Assembly (NCBI RefSeq): GCF_029227915.1 | Contig: NC_079888.1 | Location: 20,812,001 to 20,876,000, forward strand | Origin: Hydractinia symbiolongicarpus | Taxonomy: Eukaryota > Cnidaria > Hydrozoa > Anthoathecata > Hydractiniidae | DNA: 64,000 nt | Reading direction: 5' to 3' | In this document: positions 62,616-64,000 of the stretch, in pieces | How positions within the stretch are numbered: position 1 is the first letter of the stretch | How the letters are laid out: every line of letters begins with the position of its first letter | Program-made: the position numbers and the translations under genes | The notes under the pieces: generated by a model | Databases searched by the model: none | Told to the model about the DNA's origin: nothing | Seen by the model: the letters and a program-made list of their open reading frames with translations, nothing else

Positions 62616-64000
62616 CATTTCATTGACGTTCTAACGGTGTTAGTCCGTTTGAGTTACAACGGTTGGGTCACATATTCGTACCAACTTGTATTTAGCGATA
62701 TTTTTCTGATATTACCAGGTTGCATCGCTTTTAACTATGAAACGATTGACTGTTGGACTTAATTGAGCTAACTTTGGACTGTCACCTGATAAATGAGATA
62801 AAAGAGACAAATGGACTCCAAGAAAAAACATTCTTCTTAATTTGACATGATTGCCGAAACTCAGCGATTACACTGGGCTCTGTGGTAGCGCTTCAATTAA
62901 GAATTAAGATAAAAAAGTCATTTTTTTATTGCGGGACCAATCCTAGCCATTATCTTGTGCTGAAGAAATAGCGGCAGTTTCAAAAACTACATTTCATTGA
63001 CTTTCTAACGGTGTCAGTCCGTTTGAGTTTTAACGGTTGTGTCACATATTCGTACCAACATGTATTTAGCGATATTTTTTTGATATTACTAGGTTGCATC
63101 GCTTTTAACAATGAAACGTTGACTGTGGGACTTAATTGAACTAACTTTGGACTGCGACCTGATAAATGTGATAAATGAGACAATTGGACTCCAAGAAATA
63201 ACATTCTTCTTAATTTGACGTGATTGCCGGAACTCAGCGATTACACTGGGCTCTGTGATAGCGCTTCAATTAAGAATTAAGATAAAAAAGTCATTTTTTT
63301 ATTGCGGGACCAATCCTAGCCATTATCTCGCGCTGAAGAAATAGCGGCAGTTTCAAAAACTACATTTCATTGACGTTCTAACGGTGTTAGTCCGTTTGAG
63401 TTACAACGGTAGGGTCACATATTCGTACCAACATGTATTTAGCGATATTTTTCTGATATTACCAGGTTGCATCGCTTTTAACTATGAAACGATTGACTGT
63501 GGGACTTAATTGAGCTAACTTTGGACTGTCACCTGATAAATGAGATAAAAGAGACAATTGGACTCCAAGAAAAAACATTCTTCTTAATTTGACATGATTG
63601 CCGAAACTCAGCGATTACACTGGGCTCTGTGGTAGCGCCTCAATTAAGAATTAAGATAAAAAAGTCATTTTTTTATTGCGGGACCAATCCTAGCCATTAT
63701 CTCGCGCTGAAGAAATAGCGGCAGTTTCAAAAACTACATTTCATTGACGTTCTAACGGTGTTAGTCCGTTTGAGTTACAACGGTAGGGTCACATATTCGT
63801 ACCAACATGTATTTAGCGATATTTTTCTGATATTACCAGGTTGCATCGCTTTTAACTATGAAACGATTGACTGTGGGACTTAATTGAGCTAACTTTGGAC
63901 TGTCACCTGATAAATGAGATAAAAGAGACAATTGGACTCCAAGAAAAAACATTCTTCTTAATTTGACATGATTGCCGAAACTCAGCGATTACACTGGGCT
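62616..64000. repeat. Recently amplified terminal monomers
   Basis: Monomers 62616, 63363 and 63736 (partial) share GACGTTCTAACGGTGTTAG, ATTACCAGG and AAATGAGATAAAAGAG. 63363 and 63736 are adjacent and nearly identical, both with ACGGTAGGGTC. 62990 is a different subtype with TTTTTTTGAT and AACGTTGAC. The pattern is of very recent local duplication, and the array continues beyond the window. Confidence 0.75.

Larger units (their letters stand above)
42110..64000. repeat. Satellite array, right arm (57 complete monomers plus two partial)
   Basis: The same ~374-bp monomer in the same orientation as the left arm. It resumes at base 55 of the split monomer (42110-42427 is 318 bp; with the left 54 bp this makes 372 bp) and continues with starts at 42428, 42803, 43178, 43551 and so on to 63736, which is cut by the window end. 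Many monomers here contain a 63- to 74-codon minus-strand ATG frame, but it follows subtype and monomer period rather than looking like a gene. No RNA genes or other mobile elements were seen. Confidence 0.97.

Noticed and set aside
35956-63204. Recurrent minus-strand ATG open frames of 63-79 codons (for example 45783-46007, 48026-48250, 57744-57968) in many satellite monomers
   Set aside because: They recur because the monomer recurs. The frame exists only in subtypes lacking particular indels, is broken in neighbouring monomers, has no recognisable domain, and shows no sign of codon-level constraint by eye.

Overview
This window is eukaryotic, almost certainly metazoan (probably a marine or other invertebrate), non-genic DNA. 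It is one long head-to-tail satellite array interrupted once by a non-LTR retrotransposon (LINE). There are no ribosome-binding sites, operons, tRNA or rRNA genes, or CRISPR arrays. The animal assignment rests on the LINE: an APE-type endonuclease plus reverse transcriptase of the CR1/L2/Rex1-like group, with a 2A-like peptide motif near its N terminus. The species cannot be named from this sequence.

Satellite: the monomer is about 374 bp (370-376 bp, AT-rich, all copies in the same orientation). Taking the recurrent CATTTCATTG as monomer start, I count 103 complete monomers at 1-38581, one monomer split by the LINE (38582-38635 plus 42110-42427), 57 complete monomers at 42428-63735, and a partial one to the window end. 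Monomers fall into diagnostic subtypes arranged in higher-order repeats (HORs) that change along the array. From 1 to 17211 there is an alternating A/B dimer background with an eight-monomer HOR (2,995 bp) and length variants of 14, 9 and 10 monomers. A mixed block follows at 17212-22433. Next come a five-monomer HOR (1,875 bp) at 22434-25808 and a seven-monomer HOR (about 2,650 bp, marked by a private 31-bp tandem duplication) at 26182-31483. Further subtypes fill 31484-38635. To the right of the LINE are a three-monomer repeat (1,123 bp) at about 42110-44298 and then a mosaic of segmental copies at offsets of 6, 8, 9, 16 and 23 monomers.

LINE: 38636-42109, + strand, 3,474 bp. It has a 10-nt leader, an 87-residue hydrophobic leader region ending in a 2A-like motif (DVESCPGP), the endonuclease start, a probable 1-nt frameshift in a four-T run, and a 916-codon open frame with intact endonuclease and reverse transcriptase motifs. 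A 3' UTR of about 350 nt and a (TAA)6 tail follow. The satellite register is kept to the base across the insertion, with no target-site duplication. A matching monomer at 43178-43550 acts as an empty-site control. The element's first bases (CTTTTTC, then ATG in ATGGCGGC) resemble a YY1/TISU-type short-leader initiator, so it may be full length rather than 5' truncated.

I found no previously undescribed multi-gene system. The points most worth following up are the Cys-variant 2A motif, the possible TISU-like 5' end, and the nested HOR structure.
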